DNA of 64,000 nt from Dendrophyllia cribrosa (GCA_024195265.1 JAJLRJ010000010.1:18924193-18988192), one strand, 5' to 3'; counted from the stretch's first letter, positions 46,741 to 55,739 are shown. The notes: generated by a model not told the origin, from the sequence alone. A program made the numbers and translations.

Positions 46741-47415
46741 TTAATCTTTCAAATCTGATTTGGACACAGCTGTGAGACGATTGAGCTTTTTTTGAAACTC
46801 TTCCTTGACTTCTTTGCGAAGTTCGGTTTTGATCTTGTCTATATCTAGAGCTGGAGTTTGCCTGTCTCCTTGTGTAGCCTTTTTTTCACCAGAGCGAATC
46901 AAGGCTTTCAGTTCGTGATATTTTTCAACCTCGCGAAGAATGATTGAAAATTCTGAATCACTGATTCGCTTGTCCGTCAGAGCTTTTGAAACCAAGTCAT
47001 TGACAGAGTTTCGTTTAGCAAGGGCGAGTGTGTAGATTTTTTCATGTTTGGTGATTTTTTTTTCGAGCCTTTTACCGAACGCAGTAAGGCCAGCTGATGA
47101 AAACCCTGAAACGGCGGCAATGCCTGCAAGAGGAGGGCTGACGATAACTCCAATTCCTGACAAAGCTGTTGCCAAGGTTGCAGAAGACAAACCCGCAGAA
47201 ATGAAACCAAGGCCAACAGCTGAGCCGTGAACAACAGAGCGGGTTCGTTTGTACTTCTTAGCGACCTGCCTATAATGACCGGCTTCTGACTCAAGCTCTT
47301 TCTGCAGATCTGAGATTTTTTTTAGACGGAAGTCATCACCATTTGGCAACACTGGGTAGAGCTGTTTTGTCTCGCTGTATTCCGGAGCCGATGGAAGCAC
47401 ATTGGCAGAACTCAT
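46741..47415 (-). CDS. Membrane protein, 224 aa, unknown (virion-linked?)
   Basis: Starts MSSANVLPSAPEYSETKQLY. A proline-rich N-terminus is followed by a charged helix (residues 30-58), then a glycine/alanine-rich hydrophobic region (residues about 63-115, two candidate membrane helices), then a long charged helical C-terminus (EVEKYHELKALIRSGEKK). It has the TATATAC motif 7 bases before the ATG on its own strand, so it is likely co-expressed with the capsid genes. I recall similar proteins as abundant unannotated proteins of cnidarian genomes, consistent with Polinton origin, but cannot name a function. A role in capsid maturation or membrane penetration is a guess. Confidence 0.75.
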   Translation of the reverse strand: MSSANVLPSAPEYSETKQLYPVLPNGDDFRLKKISDLQKELESEAGHYRQVAKKYKRTRSVVHGSAVGLGFISAGLSSATLATALSGIGVIVSPPLAGIAAVSGFSSAGLTAFGKRLEKKITKHEKIYTLALAKRNSVNDLVSKALTDKRISDSEFSIILREVEKYHELKALIRSGEKKATQGDRQTPALDIDKIKTELRKEVKEEFQKKLNRLTAVSKSDLKD

Positions 47416-47422
47416 GGCGTGG

Positions 47423-47433
47423 GTATATATATG
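47423..47433 (-). promoter_or_regulatory. Late-type motif CATATATATAC
   Basis: 7 bases upstream of the ATG at 47415 on the minus strand. Confidence 0.6.
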
Positions 47434-47438
47434 ATTTT

Positions 47439-48113
47439 TTAATTTATCTCAACTTCAAATTCCAAAGGCGTGTCATTAAAGTTGAAGAGGCCATTGTTCT
47501 CATCCCTCACTGACAGTGTTATGCTATTTACATAATCACCAGACGAGACGTCACGCAAGACGTTCTGTTGTATTGTCTCGTAATAAACCTTCTCAAAAGC
47601 ATTTCCACGAACATCAAACCGAGCCAAAACTGTCGAAGGCTTACCATTGAGTAAGTTCTGTTCTTTATCAACCAGATCACAGTGGATGAAGTAAGTGCTT
47701 GGTGCCCTTAAACGCTTGACGAAAGTTATTAGCATCAATACAGGTCTTATGCCAAGCAATTCTGCTAGATTGTTACTAAGCGTCACACTGCTGCTGTTAT
47801 TCTGAATGACCATGGCTCCGTATGGCCTGTTTGTTTCAATTGTTAGATTTAAACGGCTGTTATGGGTTTTTAGGCTTTCAAAGTCTTTCGCTAAACTCTC
47901 AATAGTGTGATGGTCTGGAAGTAAGGTTGCGTTACGTGATGATGAACCATTAGGGGGAGGGTCTGTTGGTGAAATCTTTGCTTCTTCTTTCAAATTATGC
48001 CACGAGTTGAAAATCGAGCAAGAGACAAGACGGATATAACTCGGTTTCGGAAGTGGGTGATCGAAGTAGATCGTGTGAGGGTTCGAAGGTGTGACGATTG
48101 TTAACACAACCAT
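47439..48113 (-). CDS. Putative minor capsid (penton-like) protein, 224 aa
   Basis: Start chosen at 48113 (MVVLTIVTPSNPHTIYF) because the TATATA motif lies 7 bases above it; upstream in-frame codons would overlap the divergent promoter and gene. The sequence is beta-strand-like, with the stretches TYFIHCDLVDKEQNLLNG, VLARFDVRG and VNSITLSVRDENNGLF near the C-terminus. The pattern cysteine/aspartate strand, then a loop, then SITLSVRD is reminiscent of the single jelly-roll minor capsid protein of Polintons. A structural role fits its place opposite the other virion genes. The assignment is by pattern and neighbourhood only. No frame disruption. Confidence 0.55.
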   Translation of the reverse strand: MVVLTIVTPSNPHTIYFDHPLPKPSYIRLVSCSIFNSWHNLKEEAKISPTDPPPNGSSSRNATLLPDHHTIESLAKDFESLKTHNSRLNLTIETNRPYGAMVIQNNSSSVTLSNNLAELLGIRPVLMLITFVKRLRAPSTYFIHCDLVDKEQNLLNGKPSTVLARFDVRGNAFEKVYYETIQQNVLRDVSSGDYVNSITLSVRDENNGLFNFNDTPLEFEVEIN

Positions 48114-48120
48114 GATTGCA

Positions 48121-48128
48121 TATATAAT
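48121..48128 (-). promoter_or_regulatory. Late-type motif, left half of a divergent promoter
   Basis: TATATA 7 bases upstream of the ATG at 48113. It shares a 43-base intergenic region with the plus-strand gene that starts at 48157; both starts are preceded by CAATC. Confidence 0.6.
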
Positions 48129-48144
48129 TACTTTTAAAAAATAT

Positions 48145-48152
48145 AAATATAC
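48145..48152 (+). promoter_or_regulatory. Late-type motif, right half of a divergent promoter
   Basis: AAATATAC 4 bases upstream of the ATG at 48157. Confidence 0.55.
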
Positions 48153-48156
48153 AATC

Positions 48157-49961
48157 ATGTTTGGCAGACGGTCCGGTGGATTTAATCCTAATTCACTTGG
48201 TGTAAACATCGGCGGCCACAATTAGGGCCCCCACCCCCTTTTTATTCAACCCCAAACGCCTATAGCCATGTAAAGTCAAAGCCACCCCCAGATCCATTAG
48301 CCTGGATGGGAACACCGGAGGCAGTAAAGCTATCTGCCGCGGCCAAGGCCAAGGCGATATCAGACTTCAAAAAGCGTTTCCCGCGCGCCGATATGTCACG
48401 CTTTGAAGTGCAAGTAGATTTTGGCGACGACCGCAAAACCGCCACAGGGGAAGTGCTTTACAAAAAGGGCCCTGGCTCATGGGCGCTCGTTACAAGAATG
48501 CCCCACAAAGATTGGACTCAAGCTCTTAGCCTTCATTATGACGGGGGTTTTCCTTATCAGTTATCGTTGGGGCAACCAGAAAAGTCAATCCCAGCGGTTG
48601 ATTTCTCCACCACAATAGACAAGGATATGATGATTGGCGCAATCTTGAACGATGAAGCGCAAAAGATTTACGTCACGCCAACTGATTATTTCACAACGAA
48701 ATACAGAAATATCTTCAGGGACACACAGATTTCATTCACAACCGCGAAATACGGTAGAAAGTGGCTAGGCGGGCCACATATGAGTTTTTGGCCACAACAA
48801 CTCTCCTTCGCACTGTGGTGTGCAACAACCGGCTGCGGAATCTCGCGTGACATTCTATTCGATAAGAACTCCAGTCTATCCCTAACCCCCCAGCTCCGGT
48901 CGTTTTACCGGTTTCACGTTTATTTCATAACAAGGCGAATACTCTACAAGATGGGTGGGGAACAAAGCGTGAGTGCTTTGCCAGACGACCCTCCATTCAA
49001 CCAGAAAGACAACAAGTACAACATCGACGCGTACAAGAAGATTTGCAAAGAGTTCGGTATCGACCCCAGTTCTGACTTCCGTTTCACATACGGCAAGAAC
49101 CACGGTCTTGGGAATGTCTACATTGGTGAATATGGAGGTGGCAACATTTCTACCGATTACAACTATCCAGACCCCGATCTAGCTCTGTTCAATGATGAGC
49201 GCGTGACTGACAGAAACGACCCCAACTATCGCGCCAATGGAATATCTTTCGTCCGCAACGATCAAGGGGCGGACACCCAGTTCGAGCACTTTGTGCCAAA
49301 TTACGCACAGGGGCTAACACAGCCAGGGCTCGCGCGTATGAACCAATCAATCGAGGCCTTTGTGTACTGCATTCTTGGTTCACAAGCCAAAACCCGCAGC
49401 AGCATCATTGGAAGAGGAGGCCGGGCGTTCGAAACGCAGAGAGTATTCCTCACCCATCTAGAGGAGGCCATAACACTGAACGACATCGCAACAAGCGTAC
49501 AGCGATACCAGCTTGCCATCCAAGCAACGAAAGTGCGCTTAGACTTTGCGACAGCACCCGGAAGCTGGCTCATGCCATCACGCATGATTATCAACACAGA
49601 GAGCGTGATCGGGTATAACAACAATCTACAGGAGGCAACGCAAGGGATGAAGCTGGGTGTGAACAATGATGTTAATCTGGGCACAAAAAAATCCTCCCTT
49701 CGCCACATGGACGGTGGACCAACAAAGATTAATCCACCAAACAGGCACCCATCAAACCCGATACATAAACAGGCTACACAGGCACAGGGCATCGCACCCA
49801 AACCAACACCCACACCACAACCCACACCCGCACCAACACCACAGCCCACACCCACACCAACACCCACACCCACGCCACAGCCCGACTCACATCACGTAAA
49901 CAAGGCACTCATTGCTGTGGGTGCGCTTGCTTTGGCAGGCCTTTTCGTTTGGTCGAGATAA
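48157..49961 (+). CDS. Large proline-rich, membrane-anchored structural protein (about 600 aa), one frameshift
   Basis: The late-type motif and an ATG at 48157 (MFGRRSGGFNPNSLGVNIGG) point to a start upstream of the long frame that has its first ATG at 48306. The short frame ends at 48225, while the long frame is open from about 48222 with a proline-rich segment (LGPPPPFYSTPNAY) leading into it, so a -1 type shift in the GGGCCCCC run is likely. The main part (from 48306) is a globular region of about 480 residues, then a TPTPQPTPAPTP repeat (49798-49880), then a single C-terminal hydrophobic helix (ALIAVGALALAGLFVW) and a basic end. That layout resembles a tail-anchored or spike/fibre-like virion protein. 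I do not recognise the fold. It is the second largest gene of the element. Confidence 0.7.
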
Positions 49962-49965
49962 GTGT

Positions 49966-51437
49966 TCAAGACTTCGCACGCTTGGTGATCCTTTCAACAA
50001 GGAAGGCCACAACGGCAAGGATGAGCAGCCAGGCGTGTTCACCCAGAAAGGAGATGACCGACCCAGCCGCTTTGAAGATGAAGCTCACAATTGAGCCAAT
50101 TAGGCCAGGCAGGGCGTTGGCTGCTTTTTTGCCAAGCTCTTTAAGCCCATTTCCAATAGCCTTGGTGGCCTTTGCCAGGCCATTCAAGGTGGCGAGTACC
50201 ACAGCGCTGATGGTGATGCTAGCTGCCAGAACAATCGCTTGCAGGGTCCATCCGTATTTCTTGAAGATTTCTCTAACCCTCTCTCTCAAAGACATGCTCC
50301 TTTCCCGCACCTCAATTTCTGTATTGAGCCTTGCCAGCTCTTCTTCACGTTCAGCAACCCGGGCTTCCGCGGCTTCTCTTTCAGATGGAGAAGTGTCCTC
50401 AGCCTCTGTGGCGTGCTTGTCTTCAGCGTTCTGTCGTTCAAGCTCTTCTTTGTTCTGTTTCAGTTCGTCCAGTTGTTTTATGGCGTCATTTTTTGCTCTA
50501 ACTTCCTCTGATTGTCTTTCTAACCCCCCCTTTTTAAGTTTTAGTTTGTCGATTTCTTTTCGTAGTTTGTCTGCTTGTTGGGCAGCTTTTTGCGCATTGT
50601 CCAGTTGTTTTCGTTTGGCTTGATGCTCAGATTCAAGAGCTTTCTTTTCATTTTTCAGTCTTTGTATTGCCTCCGTATCCAGTGGTCCATGTGCATCTTC
50701 CATCTCTTGCATCTGGTCATCAGCCTCTTTGGTTCTATTTCTGATGGCATCCATGTCGCGGCGAATTTTTTGTGCATCAGCAGCCATTTGTTCTTTTTGT
50801 TGTAGTTGCTTTTGTTTTGATTCAAGTGCAGCATTTGTTTCATTGAACTCTTCAGTCACAGACTTTCCGAGAGCCTCTTTGACCTCTTTGGTAAGACCAG
50901 TGTTGAAAGTCTTTTGTGTATCACCACGGCTTTTTGTGTAAAGAGGTTTCCAATTCTTCTCCCCTTTAGTATGATATTTTACCTCGATGATGGCTCCACC
51001 TGATCTTGGTTTCTTCTCGTACCGAAAATCAAGTTGATTTCTGTCTAAGTGGGGAAACTCTGCCTAACCTCCTCAAAGGCCATGTATTCCGTGATCGTTC
51101 GCGGGTCTTGAGTAGCCCCTTCAATGAAAGAGGTTTCTTCAGTGCGGGACCCTTGTTTCTCTTGGGGGAGTCTTGTTCTTGTGGCCAAGGGCACTTGTTC
51201 GCCAGATGGTGTGGAAGTATAACCTGGTTCACCCGGTTTCGTGGTGTCGGTGTCTTGGGTGGTCTGGGCCCATTCACTGAGTTGTTGCCGTTCTTCATCT
51301 GTCATTTTATTCCACCTGGCCTCAAGAGCAGCATCAGCATCAGCATCAGCATCATCATCATCGTCATCCCCTGTGTCTGGGATGAGAGGGGATTCCTCAG
51401 TTGTCTCAGTTGGATTGTCTTCAACTTCGCCTTCCAT
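49966..51437 (-). CDS. Coiled-coil membrane protein, about 490 aa, one frameshift
   Basis: The N-terminal part (51437-about 51055) starts MEGEVEDNPTETTEES and has a DDDDDDADADADA tract. A stop at 51045-51047 ends that frame, but the frame one base away is open through the whole gap and joins the long C-terminal part, so a missing base in the G4/C4 run at 51051-51054 explains the break. The middle (about residues 195-370) is a strong coiled coil rich in K, E, Q and A. It is followed by hydrophobic helices and an amphipathic segment LKELGKKAANALPGLIG, ending in a membrane-like helix (AWLLILAVVAFLVERI). The amphipathic/hydrophobic end resembles membrane-active capsid-associated proteins. It is encoded against the flow of its neighbours, between two plus-strand structural genes. 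Confidence 0.75.
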
Positions 51438-51442
51438 GATGA

Positions 51443-51448
51443 TATATA
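51443..51448 (-). promoter_or_regulatory. Late-type motif TATATA
   Basis: 5 bases upstream of the ATG at 51437 (minus strand). Only 42 bases separate the two divergent ATGs. Confidence 0.55.
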
Positions 51449-51469
51449 AATATGAATTTTAAAAACACA

Positions 51470-51479
51470 AATATATACC
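51470..51479 (+). promoter_or_regulatory. Late-type motif ATATATACC
   Basis: TATATAC ends one base before the major capsid protein ATG at 51480, the tightest spacing in the element. Confidence 0.65.
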
Positions 51480-52730
51480 ATGGCTGTGCAACCGAATCTA
51501 CTTCCATCACACAGTGAAAAGACGCTGGGCGCCATGAAGGCAGAGCGAACCGTTAAGCGCATAACATTCAACCCATCTGAGGCCAATCCCGGCGAAACAC
51601 TGTACGTCTCGGTGCCCAAGCTGGGCGAGCACGATGTTATTGTGTCCGGCTCACTTGCACTGGTGTTTAACATCAACCTAGCCGGGGGCCACGTAAATAA
51701 CTATCTTGTACAAAATGTTTCTCGGGCCCTGGTGGACAGGTTCGTTGTAAAGTTTGCCGCCACCACTGTCCAGGACACGGTTGGGTACGACATCTACAAG
51801 ATCTTCGAAGACCTATTCCTCTCAGTGGATGAGCGGGAAAATATGCTTATGGAGGGCATCCAGAGTGTGGGTTTGTGCAAGATCCGCTCTGGTTCTGGTA
51901 ACAAGTCTACCTCAGGCGTGGATGCGGAAAACAAGCTGGAGACAATATACAAGAATAAGTATCGCATCAAGCTGGATCACCAAATCTTAACTGATCACGG
52001 AATCATATATCCTCAAGCGTTATATAACGATCTGGTCTTCGAACTAACCCTCTCCCCCGCATCCCAAGTTGTCCGTGGCTCAGACACAAGCAAGCTCGTG
52101 TACAAGTTAGAAAACATCCAGCTGGAGTATGAGACGATCAGAAGTAAGGAGCTGGCCGACGATGCAACAAGCGCTTACACTAGTGGCAAGGGGTTCGCCT
52201 ATGACCTCGTAATGCGAGATCGGGTGCATCCCTTCACAAAAGGCAATGACACTCGGCTGAATCTTCGGGTTAACCCACAGCGCCGGTCTCTCAAGGGCAT
52301 CCTCTTCCTTTTCAACAATCCCTATGTAGCGGGTGCCAGGGACTCTGAGAACTATTTCAATCCCGACATCACCAAAGTGAAGGTCACAGTCAACGGTGTT
52401 CCAAACAGGCTTTACAACGAGGGCATCAGTGGTACAGACATGTGGAATGAAATCTTCCGATACTTCAAACCACACACGCGCGGCAGGCCCAACATGAACT
52501 TGACCAAATATCTCACAGACAACAAGTTTGGTCTCTGGATTGACCTGCGGTCCATGGCTGACACATCCCTGCACGGCAGCGGCCAACGGCTCGTCAACAC
52601 ACAGGATGGCGTGCAACTCGAGATCGAACGAGACGGCAAAGGCTCGGGAACCGCAAACTGCCACATCTTCACCATCTCAGACTCACAGATGAACATCATG
52701 GGCAGGCAGCTGGAATCTGTACAGTACTAG
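51480..52730 (+). CDS. Major capsid protein (double jelly-roll), 416 aa
   Basis: An intact frame starting MAVQPNLLPSHSEKTLGAMK. Beta-rich segments include ANPGETLYVSVPKL, DIYKIFEDLFLSVDEREN, KYRIKLDHQILTDHG, YNDLVFELTLSPASQ and YKLENIQLEYETI; the series Y-I/V-P-K-L, then a dimer-like helix, then L-V-F-E-L-T-L and L-E-N-I-x-L-E-Y-E is the pattern I know from Polinton major capsid proteins. The second half (LNLRVNPQRRSLKGILFLFN, then FGLWIDLRSM) would form the second jelly roll. Position next to the packaging ATPase supports this. In the family it forms hexons of an icosahedral capsid. Length is typical or slightly short. No disruption. Confidence 0.8.
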   Translation: MAVQPNLLPSHSEKTLGAMKAERTVKRITFNPSEANPGETLYVSVPKLGEHDVIVSGSLALVFNINLAGGHVNNYLVQNVSRALVDRFVVKFAATTVQDTVGYDIYKIFEDLFLSVDERENMLMEGIQSVGLCKIRSGSGNKSTSGVDAENKLETIYKNKYRIKLDHQILTDHGIIYPQALYNDLVFELTLSPASQVVRGSDTSKLVYKLENIQLEYETIRSKELADDATSAYTSGKGFAYDLVMRDRVHPFTKGNDTRLNLRVNPQRRSLKGILFLFNNPYVAGARDSENYFNPDITKVKVTVNGVPNRLYNEGISGTDMWNEIFRYFKPHTRGRPNMNLTKYLTDNKFGLWIDLRSMADTSLHGSGQRLVNTQDGVQLEIERDGKGSGTANCHIFTISDSQMNIMGRQLESVQY

Positions 52731-52749
52731 GTAAACACACGCATACGCA

Positions 52750-52758
52750 TATATATAC
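52750..52758 (+). promoter_or_regulatory. Late-type motif TATATATAC
   Basis: 10 bases upstream of the ATPase ATG at 52769. Confidence 0.6.
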
Positions 52759-52768
52759 CACCAGCCAC

Positions 52769-53543
52769 ATGGCCACAAAACAACAAACCACAAACAAGCT
52801 CAACTTCTATGCCAAGCCGGCTCCCCTGCCATCAACCGGACCATTATCACACAATAAAATACAAAGACTTCTGGCAATGACACCCTCCCCACCAACACAT
52901 GAACCAATTATTTGTAAACCAACTAATATAGGTGGTGTTTGTCATGGACCCAAGAGAGCTGCCTTTAAATGCAATAATCGTGGGACCCACTGGCTCTGGC
53001 AAGACACAGTATCTTCTAAACCAACTGCGAGGCCCCTTTAGGGGTTGTTTTGACTACATCGTTTTATTCTGCCCCACATTTGTCAAGAACAAGACATACG
53101 ATGGCTTCGTGGACCGCGATCCGCACATCTTCGTGATTGTCTTCCCACAGCATGAGATCGAAGACTGGTTGAATGAGGCGAGCTTCTTTTTCGAATGCAC
53201 CAACACTTTATTCATTATCGATGACTGCGCCGGCTCCAAAGAGGTCAAAGACCGCACGAGTCAGCTGGTCAATCTGGGGTTCAGCGCAAGGCATGACAGC
53301 ATATCCGTGTGGGTCTTGACCCAGCAGATCACCAGCATTGCCAGGCCATTTCGTGATAACATTGCAGCGGTCGTGCTCTTTTACGCGCCCTCCAGCAAGA
53401 TCAACAAGGCCATCTTCGAAGACTGTGCCGGCGAGATCTCCCACGAGGAGTACAAAGAGTTTATTGAAAGGTTCAAATCCCGCAAGTTCTCCCACCTGGT
53501 TTTCTCTATTAGGCACCCGTATGGAATTGAGTACAAAATGTAA
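52769..53543 (+). CDS. FtsK/HerA-type genome-packaging ATPase, one frameshift
   Basis: The ATPase core is in the frame that includes the ATG at 52944 (MDPRELPLNA): Walker A GPTGSGKT at residues 14-21 from there, Walker B LFIIDD at 89-94, then SVWVLTQQ, typical of the A32-like ATPases of Polintons and large DNA viruses that pump DNA into capsids. A different frame from 52769 starts after the late-type motif and encodes a proline-rich leader (MATKQQTTNKLNFYAKPAPL) that runs to about 52930. The two frames differ by one base, so either the leader belongs to the ATPase and an indel separates them near 52920-52935, or translation begins at 52944. The family usually has about 200-260 residues; both fit. 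Confidence 0.85.
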
Positions 53544-53549
53544 AACACA

Positions 53550-53558
53550 TATATATAC
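53550..53558 (+). promoter_or_regulatory. Late-type motif TATATATAC
   Basis: 5 bases upstream of the ATG at 53564; the motif begins right after the ATPase stop codon. Confidence 0.6.
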
Positions 53559-53563
53559 ATGCC

Positions 53564-53800
53564 ATGAATGCGCCAACCAGTCTACACAAGCTCACTGTTC
53601 TTTCACAGCTTTTGGATGAATTGCACAAACACACACTTGATGCGCAAAAGAAAATTATCAAAGCCGCTGGTGAGGAAAATCTGCGCCTCATGCTTCTCAA
53701 CAGATATCCCTTGCGGTTGAATATGCCAGACACCATGGCGGGGCTTATACGAGAGCTTGAAACCCTTTTGCCCCTCATCAAGAGAATTATTGGAAAATAA
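53564..53800 (+). CDS. Small helical protein, 78 aa, unknown
   Basis: Starts MNAPTSLHKLTVLSQLLDEL. Almost entirely predicted helical, with leucine-rich heptads in both halves (LIRELETLLPLIKRII at the end). No cysteine clusters and no membrane segment. Own late-type motif. Unknown family; a small coiled-coil virion or assembly protein is possible. Confidence 0.65.
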   Translation: MNAPTSLHKLTVLSQLLDELHKHTLDAQKKIIKAAGEENLRLMLLNRYPLRLNMPDTMAGLIRELETLLPLIKRIIGK

Positions 53801-53808
53801 AAAACACA

Positions 53809-53817
53809 TATATATAC
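53809..53817 (+). promoter_or_regulatory. Late-type motif TATATATAC
   Basis: 5 bases upstream of the ATGATG at 53823. Confidence 0.6.
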
Positions 53818-53822
53818 CCCTG

Positions 53823-54434
53823 ATGATGGCAGAAGCAGCTGAAGACCAGGCCGCCTTGAACAATGTGTTGCAGATGCTGGAGGCCACCCCTGAAACCACA
53901 CCTCCAACAGGGATAGTTGGTGACAATGGCATTCCTGCCAAACGTGAGAAGCTGGCAATCCTTTTTTCAACTGGCAAGGCCAAAGAAGCTATCGGCATGC
54001 AGCTCACACACGATCATGTCAAGCGGTTGTCAGACAAGGACGTTGAGAAGTACTGCAAAAGGTACGAGGCCTACATAGGCAACAAGACAACCGAATCCCT
54101 AGTTGATTCCGCCATCATGCTCGCGTCCAAAGGCGTTGGCCTGGTGATCCCGGATGATGATCTCAAGGAGTTGCAGCAAGAACTCAAAAACGACTACATC
54201 ATCAACCAGGAGCTGTCAAATCTTGCTGGGGCTCTTGCCATGCGATGCGGACGATTGCTGGCGCTTGCCAATGCTGCTCTCATCACAACAAAACACATCA
54301 AGCTTGAACGAGAGCCTGACTTGATAGAATTTGAGCCCCAACCCACACATCCAACCAGAGACAGTGAAGGCTATCCACTTGAGGGCTTTGATGAAGTTGG
54401 GCTGGGACGTGGAGTGACCTTGAAGGAACCTTGA
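53823..54434 (+). CDS. Conserved helical protein, 203 aa, unknown
   Basis: Start taken at the ATGATG (53823/53826) after the late-type motif; the frame is open further upstream but only across the previous gene. The N-terminal 35 residues are acidic and TP-rich. The rest is helical: REKLAILFSTGKAKEAIGMQ, VKRLSDKDVEKYCKRYEAYI, NDYIINQELSNLAGALAMRC, ALANAALITTKHIKL. The middle has the look of a compact conserved domain and I recall relatives in cnidarian genomes without function. The C-terminus is followed by a tandem AAGGAACCTG-like tract. No disruption. Confidence 0.7.
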   Translation: MMAEAAEDQAALNNVLQMLEATPETTPPTGIVGDNGIPAKREKLAILFSTGKAKEAIGMQLTHDHVKRLSDKDVEKYCKRYEAYIGNKTTESLVDSAIMLASKGVGLVIPDDDLKELQQELKNDYIINQELSNLAGALAMRCGRLLALANAALITTKHIKLEREPDLIEFEPQPTHPTRDSEGYPLEGFDEVGLGRGVTLKEP

Positions 54435-54514
54435 AGGAACCTGACTGGAACCTGACAGCAACCTGTCAGCACACTTGTCAGCACACTTATCACATCTTGT
54501 AAAAATAAAAATCA

Positions 54515-54525
54515 TATATATATAC
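54515..54525 (+). promoter_or_regulatory. Late-type motif TATATATATAC
   Basis: 5 bases upstream of the ATG at 54531. Confidence 0.6.
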
Positions 54526-54530
54526 CCACT

Positions 54531-55013
54531 ATGGCCACACCACTCGAGACGATCCCTGAAGAAACTCCAACTCCAACTCCAACACCTGCCCGTGTTACCT
54601 CTGAGGCCCCGAAAACAAAGCCCGCAATAGAAAAGAACCCCGGCCGTGCTGCTTCTGGCAAAAGGCTAGCAGAACGCAACCGCCTGGCCCGTGAAGCAAA
54701 GAAAAAGGCCGAAGCACAAAAGCCTGCACCCTCAACAAGCGGCACAACAAGTGACACAACAAGTGGTGCAATACGTGACACAACAAGTGACAGCAACAAC
54801 AACTCAATCTTTTATATTCTGGGGTTTGGAGGGTTGGTTGTCTCTGCTGCGGGTGTGTATTACCAACGCGAAGCCATAATGCAAAAGCTTGGGCGCAAAT
54901 CAAACACACCAGCAACACCAGCAAACACACCACCAGCAACACCCGCTGCAACACCCGCTGCACCATCCCCATCTCGAATTCCGGTAAGACAAGGAATTAA
55001 AAAAATGGAATAA
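54531..55013 (+). CDS. Single-pass membrane protein, 160 aa, unknown
   Basis: Starts MATPLETIPEETPTPTPTPA. Order: TP-rich leader, strongly basic helix (GRAASGKRLAERNRLAREAK, residues about 38-57), an STSGTTSDTT linker, one hydrophobic segment (FYILGFGGLVVSAAGVYY, about 92-111), then a TPATPANTPPATP tract and a basic end. Basic plus membrane-spanning regions suggest a DNA-contacting or inner-virion protein. Unknown family. Late-type motif present. Confidence 0.7.
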   Translation: MATPLETIPEETPTPTPTPARVTSEAPKTKPAIEKNPGRAASGKRLAERNRLAREAKKKAEAQKPAPSTSGTTSDTTSGAIRDTTSDSNNNSIFYILGFGGLVVSAAGVYYQREAIMQKLGRKSNTPATPANTPPATPAATPAAPSPSRIPVRQGIKKME

Positions 55014-55026
55014 AAAAAACAAAAAT

Positions 55027-55037
55027 CATATGTATAC
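55027..55037 (+). promoter_or_regulatory. Late-type motif variant CATATGTATAC
   Basis: 12 bases upstream of the ATG at 55050. The variant with a central G is shared with the next gene. Confidence 0.55.
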
Positions 55038-55049
55038 TGCACACAAACC

Positions 55050-55271
55050 ATGTCTGACAACAAGCTTGTGAAGTCTATCCTCGAAGCCGCAACAATCACT
55101 GGCCTTGTCGCTGGTATTGGTTGGATTGGGAAAAAGATCATCAACGAAAACTTCACTGCCGACCCCAGTGCAAGCTTTATGAACTTAGTCAAGTTCACAA
55201 CCGTCATGGCTGCCAGCATCGCGCTGAAGAAATATCTCGAGGACCAGAAAATCCCCCCAGACAACATGTAA
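55050..55271 (+). CDS. Small membrane protein, 73 aa, unknown
   Basis: Starts MSDNKLVKSILEAATITGLV. Two hydrophobic segments (about residues 14-28 and 47-60) separated by a polar loop, with a short charged tail. Too short for family recognition. Spacing to both neighbours is only about 25-36 bases. Confidence 0.65.
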   Translation: MSDNKLVKSILEAATITGLVAGIGWIGKKIINENFTADPSASFMNLVKFTTVMAASIALKKYLEDQKIPPDNM

Positions 55272-55274
55272 AAC

Positions 55275-55285
55275 CATATGTATAC
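55275..55285 (+). promoter_or_regulatory. Late-type motif variant CATATGTATAC
   Basis: 11 bases upstream of the ATG at 55297; same variant as the element at 55027. Confidence 0.55.
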
Positions 55286-55296
55286 ACACGACCACA

Positions 55297-55734
55297 ATGG
55301 CTTCGATTGCAATAATGGCCCTTGGCGCTGTTCACAATGCGGCAGCTTTCACGGGCGGCAATTATCTCGCGAAATATCTGTCTGGTGATAACGGAAAGGC
55401 AGCAATGGATGAGAAAATCCGTCACGACAAAGCACTTGAACAATACCAAGCGGCTTACGCCAAATACCAGAAGGACCGCACCAAGCTCCTCGACTGGATT
55501 GCAGCCAACGATCGGATTAAACACCAAGCTAGCAAAAACTTCCAAACCACCGACCAAGCCCTGGTCTTGTATAACCAGATGCACCAAACACAACCAGATA
55601 AACAAATCAAAGACTACAAAGAGCCTCAGTTCTCGGACTTCTACAAGCCCAGCCCACAACAGCAGAATGGTGAACTTGTGTTCATTGGAGGCACCCTGCT
55701 TGCGGGTGGGTATGCAGCTTATCGCTTTCTGTAA
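55297..55734 (+). CDS. Membrane-associated protein, 145 aa, unknown
   Basis: Starts MASIAIMALGAVHNAAAFTG, a hydrophobic N-terminus; a charged helical middle (KALEQYQAAYAKYQKDRTKL) follows, and a second hydrophobic helix ends the protein (VFIGGTLLAGGYAAYRFL). Hydrophobic ends around a soluble helix would suit a virion or membrane linker. Unknown family. Intact. Confidence 0.68.
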   Translation: MASIAIMALGAVHNAAAFTGGNYLAKYLSGDNGKAAMDEKIRHDKALEQYQAAYAKYQKDRTKLLDWIAANDRIKHQASKNFQTTDQALVLYNQMHQTQPDKQIKDYKEPQFSDFYKPSPQQQNGELVFIGGTLLAGGYAAYRFL

Positions 55735-55739
55735 ACAAA

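Noticed and set aside
47048..47294. Alternative frames over the 224-residue membrane protein
   Set aside because: Composition shadows of a well-supported gene with its own promoter motif.
49301..49873. Minus-strand open frame of 190 codons
   Set aside because: It is opposite the TPTPQP repeat and capsid-like gene. Its glycine/valine repeat is the complement of the proline/threonine codons.
52107..52664. Minus-strand open frame of 185 codons
   Set aside because: It is antisense to the major capsid gene, with no promoter motif and no recognisable domain.
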